Assembly (NCBI GenBank): GCA_045130235.1
Contig: JBGUPJ010000027.1
Coordinates: forward strand, 1-64,000
Direction: 5' to 3'
DNA length: 64,000 nt
Source of the DNA: UBA1756 sp045130235
GTDB taxonomy: Bacteria; Bacteroidota; Bacteroidia; Bacteroidales; WCHB1-69
Part shown: piece after piece, positions 1-8,110 of the stretch
Numbering within the stretch: position 1 is the stretch's first letter
Layout: every line of letters starts with the position of its first letter
Made by a program: the position numbers and the translations under genes
Notes under the pieces: model-generated
Told to the model about the DNA's origin: nothing
The model's input: the letters and a program-made list of their open reading frames with translations, nothing else
Database searches by the model: none

Positions 1-282
1 AAAGCATACGATCTCCGGATGTCCGTCACCGTCAAGATCCCCCACCAGCGGTATGTTCAGGTTGGACACCACCGCCGGCGACGACCATGCGTTCATCACA
101 CCCCACGTCATGGATTCTGCTGTGATAGTGCACCCCACCGAATCCATGTTGTCGGGCAGGTAGTTGATCTGGGCACTACCTATTCCGACAGACATCAGCG
201 ACAGCAACGTTATCGCTACACTATAGCGTAGCGAATGCGAACTTGCAGCATGTTTAGAATGTTTTGTAATAAAAGATACCAT
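1..282 (-). CDS. Secreted protein with FG-GAP/VCBS-type repeat, 3' part off the window
   Basis: The reverse strand is open from an ATG at 280-282 to the window edge, giving the first 94 residues. Residues 1-38 form a signal peptide: a basic start, a hydrophobic stretch around SVAITLLSLMSVGIGS, and a likely cut after SAQ. The mature start leads into a segment ending GDLDGDGHPEIVCF, the calcium-binding DxDGDGxxE loop of FG-GAP/VCBS beta-propeller repeats. In Bacteroidota such proteins are usually surface or secreted and often carry a type IX sorting domain, but the C-terminus is not visible here. It lies 109 bp downstream of the flippase gene on the same strand. The propeller repeat is clear; the cargo function is unknown. 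Confidence 0.75.
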   Translation of the reverse strand, partial: MVSFITKHSKHAASSHSLRYSVAITLLSLMSVGIGSAQINYLPDNMDSVGCTITAESMTWGVMNAWSSPAVVSNLNIPLVGDLDGDGHPEIVCF

Positions 283-360
283 CTAAATATGCAACTTGAA
301 ATTAATGAAGAGTCGGTCTGTTTCCTCTTTCTCCCTCATCCCCTGCCGCCCACCTTTCCG

Positions 361-420
361 TTTTCAATTCTCAGTTTTCAATTTTCAATTTTCACCTTTC
401 CATTTTCACCTTCCTCATCC
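361..420. repeat. 7-bp-period degenerate repeat (TTTTCAA type)
   Basis: About eight tandem copies of a degenerate heptamer, TTTTCAA with variants TTCTCAG, TTTTCAC and CTTTCCA, run in register. The array overlaps the last codons of the flippase gene and provides its TGA stop, at 392-394 on the minus strand. Confidence 0.8.
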
Positions 421-1921
421 CCTTCCTTATCAATCCGTTCACATCCTCAGACACCCGCCAGTAATATACCGCAAGCAGACCGACCACCGACACGATGCCT
501 GTGCGCACGACCGCCTCCACAATGCGGAACGCCAACGACGGCTCGGGGATGACCTTGCCCACAGCGAAAACCAACAGGTAGTTCAACACCACCATCAACA
601 GTCCCACCGCCAGCACTTTGAGCTGTCCCCGGCTGAACGGATAGGTGCCCACCCGCCACTTGACATACAACAGCAACAAAATGTAATAGAACACATTGGA
701 CCCCAACGTGGCCCACGCACCGCCCTCAATGCCGCAAATCGGAATGAGGTAGTTGTTCAAGAATATGGAGGAAACCATCAGTATCAGCGTGAAAAACAGA
801 CCTGTATAATACCATCGGGTGTAGCTGAGCGCCGAACCGCCGATGGAAAATGCGGAGGTAATCAGCTTGGAGGTGGCCAGAATCAGCACCACCCACTTGC
901 CGGCCGCATACTGCTCGCCATTGGGCAGAATATCAAAAAAGAGGTCAATGTTGATCCATATCAGAATGAGGATGACCATACCCACCAGCAGCTGATTCAA
1001 AGACACTTGCTGGTACAGTCGGGTGGCCGTCGGCAGATCGGGCGGCGTGGCCCGCAACGCCACCGCGATGCGCGGCTGCACAATGGCGTTCAGCGACCGC
1101 GACGGGATCTCCACCATCGTGGCAATGTAGTTGGCAATGGCATAAATGCCCGTGAACATCAGCCCCATCTTAGCACTGATGAAGAAGCTGCTGAGCGTGG
1201 GCATCACACTGCTCACCAATGCTGCCGTAACCAAAAACAGCGTATATAGCAAGAAGTCGCGGCGCAGTTCCGGCGTAATCTTGCTGAAGTCAGGCTTGAA
1301 GGAAATCTTCTGTGAGAAAAGCAAATAGCAGAAGTTCAGCAACGCGCCCAGCCCGTAGGTCACACAGATCACCAACACCAAGCCATCCAAATCAATCACA
1401 TGCCAGAGGCCGAACAACAGGTACCCCATCAGCAGTCCCACTCGAATAAAGACTTCGCGAATCAGTCGGGGCACCGCCACCCGCTCCAAGATAGTTGCAT
1501 TTGCCTCAAAAACAGACATATACAACATAAAGAAAGCGATAGGCAGGGCATAATAGACGTAGTTGACAAACAGGGGCGAGTTGTCTTGGAACGCACGTAC
1601 TATCAATCCTTCAAAGGCGAAGAAGCATGCCAGAAATATCAGAAATCCGACGAAGGGAATGACCAGCGTCCAGAAGTAGAGTCCCTGCTGGTTGCGGCTG
1701 CCGTCCTTGAAGTTGGGATAGAACCGCAATGTGGAGGAGCTGGTTCCCATCAGTGCCAGCGAGCTGAACAGTGTGGCGGCATCCACCAGCACACGGGTGA
1801 GGCCGACCTCCTCCGCCGTCAGGTACGACGTGAGAATGAAGAAGGTGGTCACGAAACCGATGATGACACCGATGTACGTGGCAATGGTTCCTTTAATGCT
1901 TTGTCTGGCGATGATGCCCAT
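392..1921 (-). CDS. Oligosaccharide flippase (Wzx/MATE-like, MOP superfamily)
   Basis: This 509-residue protein is almost entirely hydrophobic, with about 12-14 transmembrane helices, starting at GVIIGFVTTFFIL and ending at VGLLAVYYW, as in polysaccharide transporters of the MOP superfamily. Such proteins move undecaprenyl-linked sugar repeat units across the inner membrane for O-antigen, capsule or exopolysaccharide. It follows a UpxY-like antiterminator by 164 bp on the same strand, the usual arrangement at the head of a Bacteroidota polysaccharide locus, yet no glycosyltransferases follow in the window. The last residues, KVKMER, are encoded inside a 7-bp repeat array that also supplies the TGA stop. 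The family call is firm; the substrate is unknown. Confidence 0.85.
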   Translation of the reverse strand: MGIIARQSIKGTIATYIGVIIGFVTTFFILTSYLTAEEVGLTRVLVDAATLFSSLALMGTSSSTLRFYPNFKDGSRNQQGLYFWTLVIPFVGFLIFLACFFAFEGLIVRAFQDNSPLFVNYVYYALPIAFFMLYMSVFEANATILERVAVPRLIREVFIRVGLLMGYLLFGLWHVIDLDGLVLVICVTYGLGALLNFCYLLFSQKISFKPDFSKITPELRRDFLLYTLFLVTAALVSSVMPTLSSFFISAKMGLMFTGIYAIANYIATMVEIPSRSLNAIVQPRIAVALRATPPDLPTATRLYQQVSLNQLLVGMVILILIWINIDLFFDILPNGEQYAAGKWVVLILATSKLITSAFSIGGSALSYTRWYYTGLFFTLILMVSSIFLNNYLIPICGIEGGAWATLGSNVFYYILLLLYVKWRVGTYPFSRGQLKVLAVGLLMVVLNYLLVFAVGKVIPEPSLAFRIVEAVVRTGIVSVVGLLAVYYWRVSEDVNGLIRKGMRKVKMER

Positions 1922-1928
1922 AGGAGAG

Positions 1929-2030
1929 GGAGAGTTAAGAGTTAAGAGTTAAGAGTTGAGAGTTAAAAGTTAAGAGTTAAGAGGTGAGAGTTAAGGAGTG
2001 AAGAAGTTAAGAAGTTAAGGTGTAAAGAGA
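1929..2030. repeat. 7-bp-period degenerate repeat (AAGAGTT type)
   Basis: About fourteen tandem heptamers of consensus AAGAGTT, with variants GAGAGTT, AAAAGTT and AAGAGGT, degenerate toward the right. It fills most of the spacer between the antiterminator and flippase genes. Each unit contains TAA or TGA across its junction, so consecutive copies stop all three frames. Confidence 0.85.
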
Positions 2031-2074
2031 TACACTACGGGGTGATAGGAAGAGACGTGCTACAGCACGTTTAT

Positions 2075-2106
2075 ATTTTCCGTTTTCAGTTTTCCATTTT
2101 CCGTTC
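2075..2106. repeat. 7-bp-period degenerate repeat (TTTTCCG type)
   Basis: Four to five tandem heptamers (TTTTCCG, TTTTCAG, TTTTCCA, TTTTCCG). The array overlaps the 3' end of the antiterminator gene, encoding its last residues ERKMEN and the TGA stop. Confidence 0.75.
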
Positions 2107-2784
2107 CAAGAAGGCGCTGGGGATGTAGGCGGTGGCGAAGATGCCGACGCCTTGCAGCTGCACGAAGACGCGCTTCTGGTGCTTGTATTTCATCACCACG
2201 CCCTCCACGCCGGCGAAGGGACCGTCGGTAACCATGACGCGGTCGCCCTCGATGATGGGCGGGAGGTCGGTCTGCCGGACGATGATTTCCCGGTTGCGCG
2301 ACTCGACGATGATGCGGAAGCTCTCCATCTGGCGGTCGGGCACGATGAGGTATTCGTTGCGGCCGAACTCATTGGTGGCGAAGTGGTTATAGTAAGGTGT
2401 TAGACCCGGAATCTGATGTTGCAGCAGTTCGCGGAAGTCGGTTAGTGTGCACTGCACAAACAGCAGTCCGCCATCCAGCGGCTCCTCGCGCACCTGCTGG
2501 GTCGGGTGGTCAACATCCTCGTTCGAGTACTCGATGCGGCACAGTGTCGGGAGGTAGGGAGTGAGGCGGTCGTTGTGGAGTTCTGCCAACCGTTCGTAAA
2601 CTTTCTGGGCGCGGTGGTGCGTGGCCCGTATCGGAAACCAATAACGCACCTCCTCCGACAGAGCATACCCTACCGACTTCCCCTTGCCGGAAGTTTCGAC
2701 CCGGGGATGGACAGTAACGCTCTGCTTTGCGCTGACAGATGGTTTATCATATTGACTGTCAGGAAGTTCATCCACTGTTTCCAT
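2086..2784 (-). CDS. NusG-family transcription antiterminator, UpxY-like
   Basis: The 232-residue protein has a NusG N-terminal domain at about residues 47-165 (YWFPIRATHHRAQKVYERL matches the start of the UpxY subfamily) and a KOW domain at about 178-212 (EGDRVMVTDGPFAGVEGVVM). UpxY proteins ride with RNA polymerase and allow read-through of the leader of their own capsule or exopolysaccharide operon. The flippase gene downstream fits this. The N-terminal 45 residues are polar and probably disordered. The final residues and stop lie in a heptamer repeat array. A promoter -7 box is visible at 2847-2854. Confidence in the family is high; regulation of the flippase is inferred from position. 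Confidence 0.9.
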   Translation of the reverse strand: METVDELPDSQYDKPSVSAKQSVTVHPRVETSGKGKSVGYALSEEVRYWFPIRATHHRAQKVYERLAELHNDRLTPYLPTLCRIEYSNEDVDHPTQQVREEPLDGGLLFVQCTLTDFRELLQHQIPGLTPYYNHFATNEFGRNEYLIVPDRQMESFRIIVESRNREIIVRQTDLPPIIEGDRVMVTDGPFAGVEGVVMKYKHQKRVFVQLQGVGIFATAYIPSAFLERKMEN

Positions 2785-2846
2785 AATAGAGTAGCAGTGT
2801 GGTTGGCGGCATGCTTCGGATGGAAGACTCCATAAAATTGCCGTGG

Positions 2847-2854
2847 CAAAGATA
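2847..2854 (-). promoter_or_regulatory. -7 promoter box TATCTTTG for the antiterminator gene
   Basis: On the reverse strand TATCTTTG is followed by GCC, matching the Bacteroidota -7 consensus TAnnTTTG. It gives a leader of about 55 nt before the antiterminator ATG. No good -33 TTG was found at the usual spacing. Confidence 0.6.
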
Positions 2855-2904
2855 CAACTTTTTCCCGTATAAATCTCATCAATACGTAACTTTCTGGCAA
2901 GTCC

Positions 2905-4272
2905 TCAGTGGGCCGGCAGGCTCATTCGGTAGCCGTGGTAGCGGTTCATGACGGCCTCCACATAATTCACAGTATGGCGGCCCGGATAGTAGCCGCATTT
3001 CACCACTGGGTCGGTATAATACTGGTGTTCTTTCTTGAGCAACAGGTATTTCGAAACATCATTCCAAGAGGACACATCTCCGCCATATTTGATGCAGAGT
3101 TCGCACGCATCCACAATATGGCCGCTGCCCGCATTATAGGACGCCACCGTAAAATAGAGCCGTTCATCATCATCCTCCACATATTTTTCAAAAAGTTTGT
3201 CATGTTTGGCGATGAGACGGATGCCCGCACTAATCTGCTCCTCAACGGATGAGGTGTCGCTGACCCCGTATGAAGCGGCGGTAGCAGGCATCAGCTGCAT
3301 CACGCCGAAACTGCCTCCAACCCCCACAATGTCAGTCTTGAAATTCGATTCCTGACGGATGATGGCCGATACCAGTCGCCAATCCACCCCGTACTTGGCG
3401 CCATAACGTTTCATGATGGCATCGAAAGAGGATATGCTCTGATGACGTTTCTCGCGTCCTCCTTGCAAAATATATTTCGAACGGGGATGAAAATATTTGT
3501 TGCACAATTTGTCGTATTCCGCAGTCTGCCGGAAAGAGGTGAGCCAAGCGTTGATACTGTCGTTCTTAGACACGTTAGCGGGATTGAGCACCCAGCGTCG
3601 CTCCACCTCAGGCCCGATACTTTTAACAATCTGAAGATCAGAATAAAAAGGATCAAGCATGATGGCAGTATTGCAGTCGGTGACAAGATAGTGGATGCTA
3701 TCATCCTGCAGCAGTTCCACTAGTTCCTCTGCCAAAAGAGTATCCGAAGAGAACTGCCACGTCCCGTTTACCACGGGGAGTGAGTCATTGGTAATGGTAC
3801 AGGGGAAATGAGAAGGGATATGGATAACCCCAGCTGCATCATCCTCAGCCTTTTTATGTTGGAGCAGCACAGGATAAAAGGTAGAATGGGGTTCTGAAAA
3901 GCAGAGTTTGTCGCGATCGGGCTGGTTAGGATCCACATCAAAGGCGATGATGTCGAAATCGCTGGTGAAGAAATGGGAACGAACCTCCTCAAGGTCGGTA
4001 GTAAACGTGAAATCAATATCCTTCTTGAGCGAGTCACCGAGAATGTTCAGCAGCTCGTACTGGAAGCCGACGGTGGTGCCACGGTAAAGAAAATAGTCTG
4101 AGGAGTGGCAGAACAACAGGACATGGAGCGTGTTGGTACGATTCTCCACATAAACAACATCATCCTCCTGAGGGAGTGCAGTAAAAGGTTGTGGATGACG
4201 CGCCACCAAAAGCATCACCAACGCAGTAGCGATGGCGAATGCGGCATATAGAATGACGTTTTTTTTACTCAA
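2905..4272 (-). CDS. mltF: Membrane-bound lytic murein transglycosylase, MltF-like
   Basis: The 455-residue protein has an N-terminal membrane anchor (residues 5-24), a periplasmic solute-binding-like domain (about 48-265) and a C-terminal SLT goose-lysozyme domain (about 285-440). The catalytic glutamate is E308 in IIRQESNF, followed by GGSFGVMQLMP and the ASYNAG motif. MltF cleaves peptidoglycan glycan strands to 1,6-anhydro-muropeptides. The apparent start is TTG at 4270-4272, 2 bp after the TAG of the lipoprotein gene. This start gives the SKKN-hydrophobic anchor; the next Met, at residue 20, would lose it. The spacing implies co-transcription and probably translational coupling. Confidence 0.9.
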   Translation of the reverse strand: MSKKNVILYAAFAIATALVMLLVARHPQPFTALPQEDDVVYVENRTNTLHVLLFCHSSDYFLYRGTTVGFQYELLNILGDSLKKDIDFTFTTDLEEVRSHFFTSDFDIIAFDVDPNQPDRDKLCFSEPHSTFYPVLLQHKKAEDDAAGVIHIPSHFPCTITNDSLPVVNGTWQFSSDTLLAEELVELLQDDSIHYLVTDCNTAIMLDPFYSDLQIVKSIGPEVERRWVLNPANVSKNDSINAWLTSFRQTAEYDKLCNKYFHPRSKYILQGGREKRHQSISSFDAIMKRYGAKYGVDWRLVSAIIRQESNFKTDIVGVGGSFGVMQLMPATAASYGVSDTSSVEEQISAGIRLIAKHDKLFEKYVEDDDERLYFTVASYNAGSGHIVDACELCIKYGGDVSSWNDVSKYLLLKKEHQYYTDPVVKCGYYPGRHTVNYVEAVMNRYHGYRMSLPAH

Positions 4273-4274
4273 AA

Positions 4275-4676
4275 CTATTGTGCTTCCGTTGCCAAGATGT
4301 ACTGTTCAACCGTTTCGCCGGGCTCGAGTTTCACGCGGCCGGTGCCCACGAAATAATCGCGATGCTGAATATCATTAGTATCAACCCAGGTGCTATCATA
4401 AACAGCCATCACATCCAGTAAAGCTTCATATTTGAAGGTATGCGTAAACACACCGTTCTGGTCGGTATAGCCTTCTGCTTTCGCAAAGTCGGCGTAATTA
4501 TCTTCCAGACCAACATTCACCAAACAGTGGGGCAGTGCGTCAGCAGTGTCGATGCCGGTAGTGGTTTTATGGACATGAAGAACCAAATCACATACGGGTT
4601 CCTTCTTGCACTGGGTGAAAAGGGTCACTAAACAGAGTGCGGCCAGCGCATAAAAAGCAATTGCAAGTTTCTTCAT
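4275..4676 (-). CDS. Small lipoprotein with predicted beta-sandwich domain
   Basis: The 133-residue protein has a signal peptide ending in the lipobox LFTQC, so Cys23 is the likely lipidated residue. The rest (VNVGLEDNYADFAKA, then YTDQNGVFTHTFKYEALLDV) resembles the carboxypeptidase-regulatory or transthyretin-like folds common in Bacteroidota lipoproteins, with a strand-turn pattern and TDQNG loop. It is transcribed first in a two-gene unit with the MltF-like enzyme, from a well-formed promoter at 4710-4739. Its function is unknown; the partnership suggests a periplasmic or envelope role. Confidence 0.8.
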   Translation of the reverse strand: MKKLAIAFYALAALCLVTLFTQCKKEPVCDLVLHVHKTTTGIDTADALPHCLVNVGLEDNYADFAKAEGYTDQNGVFTHTFKYEALLDVMAVYDSTWVDTNDIQHRDYFVGTGRVKLEPGETVEQYILATEAQ

Positions 4677-4709
4677 TTTAATTCAGATTTTATAATTAAT
4701 TTTGAACCG

Positions 4710-4739
4710 CAAAAGTAAACAAATTTTCGCAATTTACAA
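4710..4739 (-). promoter_or_regulatory. Promoter TTG-N19-TACTTTTG for lipoprotein-mltF
   Basis: On the reverse strand TTG is followed after exactly 19 nt by TACTTTTG, a full match to the Bacteroidota -33/-7 promoter. The ATG of the lipoprotein lies about 34 nt downstream of the -7 box. Confidence 0.8.
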
Positions 4740-4798
4740 GCCTTCATACGAAATTTCACAAATTTTGTTTCATATAAGGCGTAATCTGCACACATTTA

Positions 4799-4829
4799 TT
4801 GGAGCAATCGGAAAAAATATGTATTTTTG
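4799..4829 (+). promoter_or_regulatory. Promoter TTG-N20-TATTTTTG for pth
   Basis: TTG at 4799-4801 is followed after 20 nt by TATTTTTG at 4822-4829. Transcription should start near 4836, so the upstream in-frame ATG at 4702 cannot be the translation start of pth. Confidence 0.8.
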
Positions 4830-4848
4830 CAAGTTCAAATTTTGTATA

Positions 4849-5466
4849 GTGGAAAATAGCAGAAAATTCATCATATTTGGGTTAGGGAACGCTGAAGAGC
4901 AATACGCTGGCACACGCCATAATATTGGTTTTGAGGTAGTTAATGCTTTAGCCAAGAAATTGTCGGTCACGTTTCGCACCGACCGCTACGCCTACGTAGC
5001 GGAGGGGAAACACAAGGGACGCACGCTCATCTTGGTGATGCCCACCACCTATATGAACCTGAGCGGCAAGGCCGTGAAATACTGGATGGAGCACGAGAAG
5101 GTGGAGGAAGACAACATTTTGGTCATCTGCGACGACATCGACCTGCCGCCCGGACAGCTCCGGATGCGTGGGAAAGGCAGCGGCGGCACGCACAATGGTC
5201 TGAACGACATCATCGAGCGGGTAGGAAATGGCGACTTCCCGCGCCTGCGCTTCGGTGTGGGCCATGATTTCCCGCAAGGCTACCAGATCGAGTACGTGCT
5301 GGGACGGTTCGACAAGCAGGAGTTGACTGAGACGATAGAGCCGGCCATAGAGACCGCCGCCGAGATGGTGCTTTCGTTCACCACTGCGGGCCTCCAACGC
5401 ACCATGAGCCAGTTCAACACCCCGAAAAAGAAACCCACACCAACTTCTGAAACCGATGAGAAATAG
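4849..5466 (+). CDS. pth: Peptidyl-tRNA hydrolase
   Basis: Pth hydrolyses the ester bond of peptidyl-tRNAs that drop off ribosomes. The protein shows the family core FGLGNAEEQYAGTRHNIGF with catalytic His at residue 24, then PTTYMNLSG with the substrate-clamping Asn, CDDIDLPPG with the catalytic Asp, and GGTHNGL. An upstream ATG at 4702 is in frame, but a promoter at 4799-4829 lies between it and the domain. GTG at 4849 starts the protein right at the family N-terminus and gives 205 residues, close to the usual 185-200, plus a Lys/Pro/Thr tail. The stop overlaps the next gene by 11 bp. Confidence 0.92.
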   Translation: MENSRKFIIFGLGNAEEQYAGTRHNIGFEVVNALAKKLSVTFRTDRYAYVAEGKHKGRTLILVMPTTYMNLSGKAVKYWMEHEKVEEDNILVICDDIDLPPGQLRMRGKGSGGTHNGLNDIIERVGNGDFPRLRFGVGHDFPQGYQIEYVLGRFDKQELTETIEPAIETAAEMVLSFTTAGLQRTMSQFNTPKKKPTPTSETDEK

Positions 5467-6139
5467 AGCCCTCACCCTCTTATTTGTGCTGACGGCGGCA
5501 TTTTCCGCCCTCCATGCCACCAACGGCGACTCGCTGAAGCGGGCACTACCCCTCCCCTCCCCGATGGGCGGACAGGAAATACAGTTGCAAAACAAGAATT
5601 TGGAGAATTATCTCCATCTTGGCTTCCGCTTAGGCACCGACTTTGTGATCAGCGACCGGCAGCTGTCGAACTTTGACCATTTGGAGAGCGTTTTTTCCGG
5701 AACCTTCGGCTTCTTCGCGCGGGGCGGCTACCAATACGTGTATGGGGAGTTAGGATTTCAGTACATGTTTTTCAAGGGGCACTATCACGCTTTCACCCTC
5801 GACTCCATCCCTATGGGCAGTGAGACAGTGGAGAGCCGCTACCTGCAAATCCCTCTCCGTGTGCTTGGTTATTTTCCTGTCGGTCAGAAAAAAATCGTAG
5901 CCCTCATGCCGCATATCGGCATCATGTACCAGCCGCTCATCCATGTCACAAAGAACGACATCAAATACAGCAAGCATAACCTCATGCAGCACCAGTTCCT
6001 CTATCAGGCGGGGTTCGGCTGCCGCATCAAATTCTTCACCGTGGAGTTGGCCTGGAAGCGTGCCATCAGACCTTTCTTCCAAGACAGAACCTCTGTAAAA
6101 CAATCGTATATCAACCTGATGGTCGGATTCCAATTTTAA
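5456..6139 (+). CDS. Outer-membrane beta-barrel protein (PorT-like fold)
   Basis: The 227-residue protein has a signal peptide (residues 1-21, cut near LHATNG). It is followed by alternating amphipathic strands ending in the phenylalanine-terminated strand SYINLMVGFQF, as expected of BamA-inserted outer-membrane barrels of the OMP_b-brl_2 type that includes the T9SS protein PorT. It overlaps the end of pth by 11 bp and precedes a larger barrel by 9 bp, so the genes form one transcription unit. Length and pattern suggest 8-10 strands. Identity with PorT itself is not established. Confidence 0.75.
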   Translation: MRNRALTLLFVLTAAFSALHATNGDSLKRALPLPSPMGGQEIQLQNKNLENYLHLGFRLGTDFVISDRQLSNFDHLESVFSGTFGFFARGGYQYVYGELGFQYMFFKGHYHAFTLDSIPMGSETVESRYLQIPLRVLGYFPVGQKKIVALMPHIGIMYQPLIHVTKNDIKYSKHNLMQHQFLYQAGFGCRIKFFTVELAWKRAIRPFFQDRTSVKQSYINLMVGFQF

Positions 6140-6148
6140 CCTTTTTCT

Positions 6149-8104
6149 ATGAAACTCTACCGCTATCTCCTCCTCCTTCTGCTGCTTTCTATAGCAGTGG
6201 TGCCGGCTTTCGCCCAAGAGGAGAAGGATGAGGCGGAAGACCTTTTTCACCACGAGGTGGACTCGGCGATGGCCATTTCACCCAGCTATCTTCCCACCTC
6301 CTATACCCAATGCGGCACCACATTCTTCCAACCCATTGATTATAAAGAAATTGACACCACAATCGGGTTTGTTTACCAATACGACCCTCTTTTGCGGAAT
6401 GAGAACATTTATCAATCGCTGGGCATCAACGGACAGGCGCACAAACCAATGAATTTCACCTTTAACAAGGAACCCGGATTCTCTCTTTTCACCTCTCCTT
6501 ACCCACTATATTTCAAAAGCCAAAGCGACCTGAAATACTACCAGCTGAAAACTTCCTACACCCAACTGGCTTATACATACGGTTTTGAGACCGAGAACAC
6601 CCTTTACGCCACTCATGCGCAGAACATCCGCGACCTCTTCAACATGGTGTTCAACCTGCGCGGATACAGCAACGAGGGGTATTTCAGCCACCAGCACACC
6701 CGCAACCTTGTGGCAGATTTCCTCGGCCATTTTCACACCCGCAACGAGGTGTACGGCTTTCGCATCAGCTACATCATCAACTTTTTCAACATGCTGGAAA
6801 ATGGAGGCTTGCTGAACAGCCAGGATTTTTACGACCACAATTCCAAACTGCTATCAGGATACAACATGAACCTCTACGATGCCAACTCGCGCATTCTCAC
6901 CCACGACCTGATGCTCCAACAATATTTAAATATCAAGTCGAAAAAAAAGACGAAGACCGGCGAGGACAAACACTGGGGAACCTTCACCCATACGTTCCAA
7001 TTCCGTTACCAGAGTTATCTTTTCAACGACACTCCCACCGACTCTCTCTTTTACCCCTTCACCTACTCCCTTTCCACTGATTCCATCAAAGACTCCTTGA
7101 CCTTCTACACCATTTCCAACACGATACAGTATTCCACCTTCAGGCCCTACAAAGAACCCATTAATCCGAACAACTTTGTGCATTTCACAGGAGGTATCAC
7201 TCACGAATACACCCACTTTCAGTCGGCTTTCTACTTCGGCAACTCCTTCATCCCATTTGCACAAGCCCACATCCGCCTTCTCAAAGTCATTGACCTGCAC
7301 GCCAAAATCGCGTACACGTTAGGGCGGAAGCCCAAGGAGGAGAGCCGTGCGAGCGTATCCAATGGCTGCTATCAGAAAAACGACCTGTACTTTTCAGCCG
7401 CTGTACAAGCACGGTTGGACAAAAAAGCGAATCACCACATCGGCTGCGACTTCGACTTTTACTATCTCTCGCCCGACTACTTCTTCTCCCATTTTTCTGA
7501 CAATATTTTTTATTGGAATTTAAAATGGAGGAAAGAGAACATTGTGCGCCTCTCCCCCTATTGGCAATACAAGGACTACCGCATTGAGTTCAGCTATTTC
7601 ATGCTTCACAACTACGTGTATCTCAACGAGGAGCTCACCCCCACCCTTATGGACCGGTACGCCAACATTATACAGCTGCACCTTTACTCCCCCTTCCGTT
7701 ACAAAGGGCTGGGAATCATCTTCAACGGATACCTGCAATATTCCAACAAAGAGATGATACAGGTGCCTGTTTTTGCAGGGAAACTTGACCTTTTCTACCG
7801 TTTCGACATTTTCAAGAGGAAGGCCCAGTTACAATTGGGATTGAATGCGGCCTACAATACCAGCTACTATGCGGATGCCTACTACCCGTTGCTGCACCAG
7901 TTCTACCACCAGCACGAAGTGAAGACTGGTAATTATTGCTACCTCGACCTCTACCTTGCCATCCGCGTACAACGCATTAACATATTCATCAAAGGCACTC
8001 ATCTGCTCTGTGGGGCGTTGGGGTACCGCTATTTCACCACGCCCGACTATCCGATGCAGAGCCCTGGGTTCTCCGCCGGACTTTCATGGCGTTTTCACGA
8101 TTAA
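6149..8104 (+). CDS. Putative porin, large outer-membrane beta-barrel
   Basis: The 651-residue protein starts with a leucine-rich signal peptide ending AFAQ. It continues with many tyrosine- and phenylalanine-bordered strands typical of the Bacteroidota 'putative porin' family. The last strand, GFSAGLSWRFHD, ends near an aromatic residue as in outer-membrane barrels. It is followed after 6 bp by the O-antigen ligase gene, so both are probably made together. The substrate cannot be deduced. This is one of two consecutive barrel proteins in the operon that begins with pth. Confidence 0.8.
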   Translation: MKLYRYLLLLLLLSIAVVPAFAQEEKDEAEDLFHHEVDSAMAISPSYLPTSYTQCGTTFFQPIDYKEIDTTIGFVYQYDPLLRNENIYQSLGINGQAHKPMNFTFNKEPGFSLFTSPYPLYFKSQSDLKYYQLKTSYTQLAYTYGFETENTLYATHAQNIRDLFNMVFNLRGYSNEGYFSHQHTRNLVADFLGHFHTRNEVYGFRISYIINFFNMLENGGLLNSQDFYDHNSKLLSGYNMNLYDANSRILTHDLMLQQYLNIKSKKKTKTGEDKHWGTFTHTFQFRYQSYLFNDTPTDSLFYPFTYSLSTDSIKDSLTFYTISNTIQYSTFRPYKEPINPNNFVHFTGGITHEYTHFQSAFYFGNSFIPFAQAHIRLLKVIDLHAKIAYTLGRKPKEESRASVSNGCYQKNDLYFSAAVQARLDKKANHHIGCDFDFYYLSPDYFFSHFSDNIFYWNLKWRKENIVRLSPYWQYKDYRIEFSYFMLHNYVYLNEELTPTLMDRYANIIQLHLYSPFRYKGLGIIFNGYLQYSNKEMIQVPVFAGKLDLFYRFDIFKRKAQLQLGLNAAYNTSYYADAYYPLLHQFYHQHEVKTGNYCYLDLYLAIRVQRINIFIKGTHLLCGALGYRYFTTPDYPMQSPGFSAGLSWRFHD

Positions 8105-8110
8105 CCTGCC

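Noticed and set aside
296..1249. Forward frame of 317 codons across the flippase gene
   Set aside because: The reverse-strand flippase is clearly the real gene; the forward product is Gln/His/Arg-rich without hydrophobic core.
4702..4848. 49-residue N-terminal extension of peptidyl-tRNA hydrolase
   Set aside because: A full -33/-7 promoter lies inside the extension and the family starts at the GTG chosen here.
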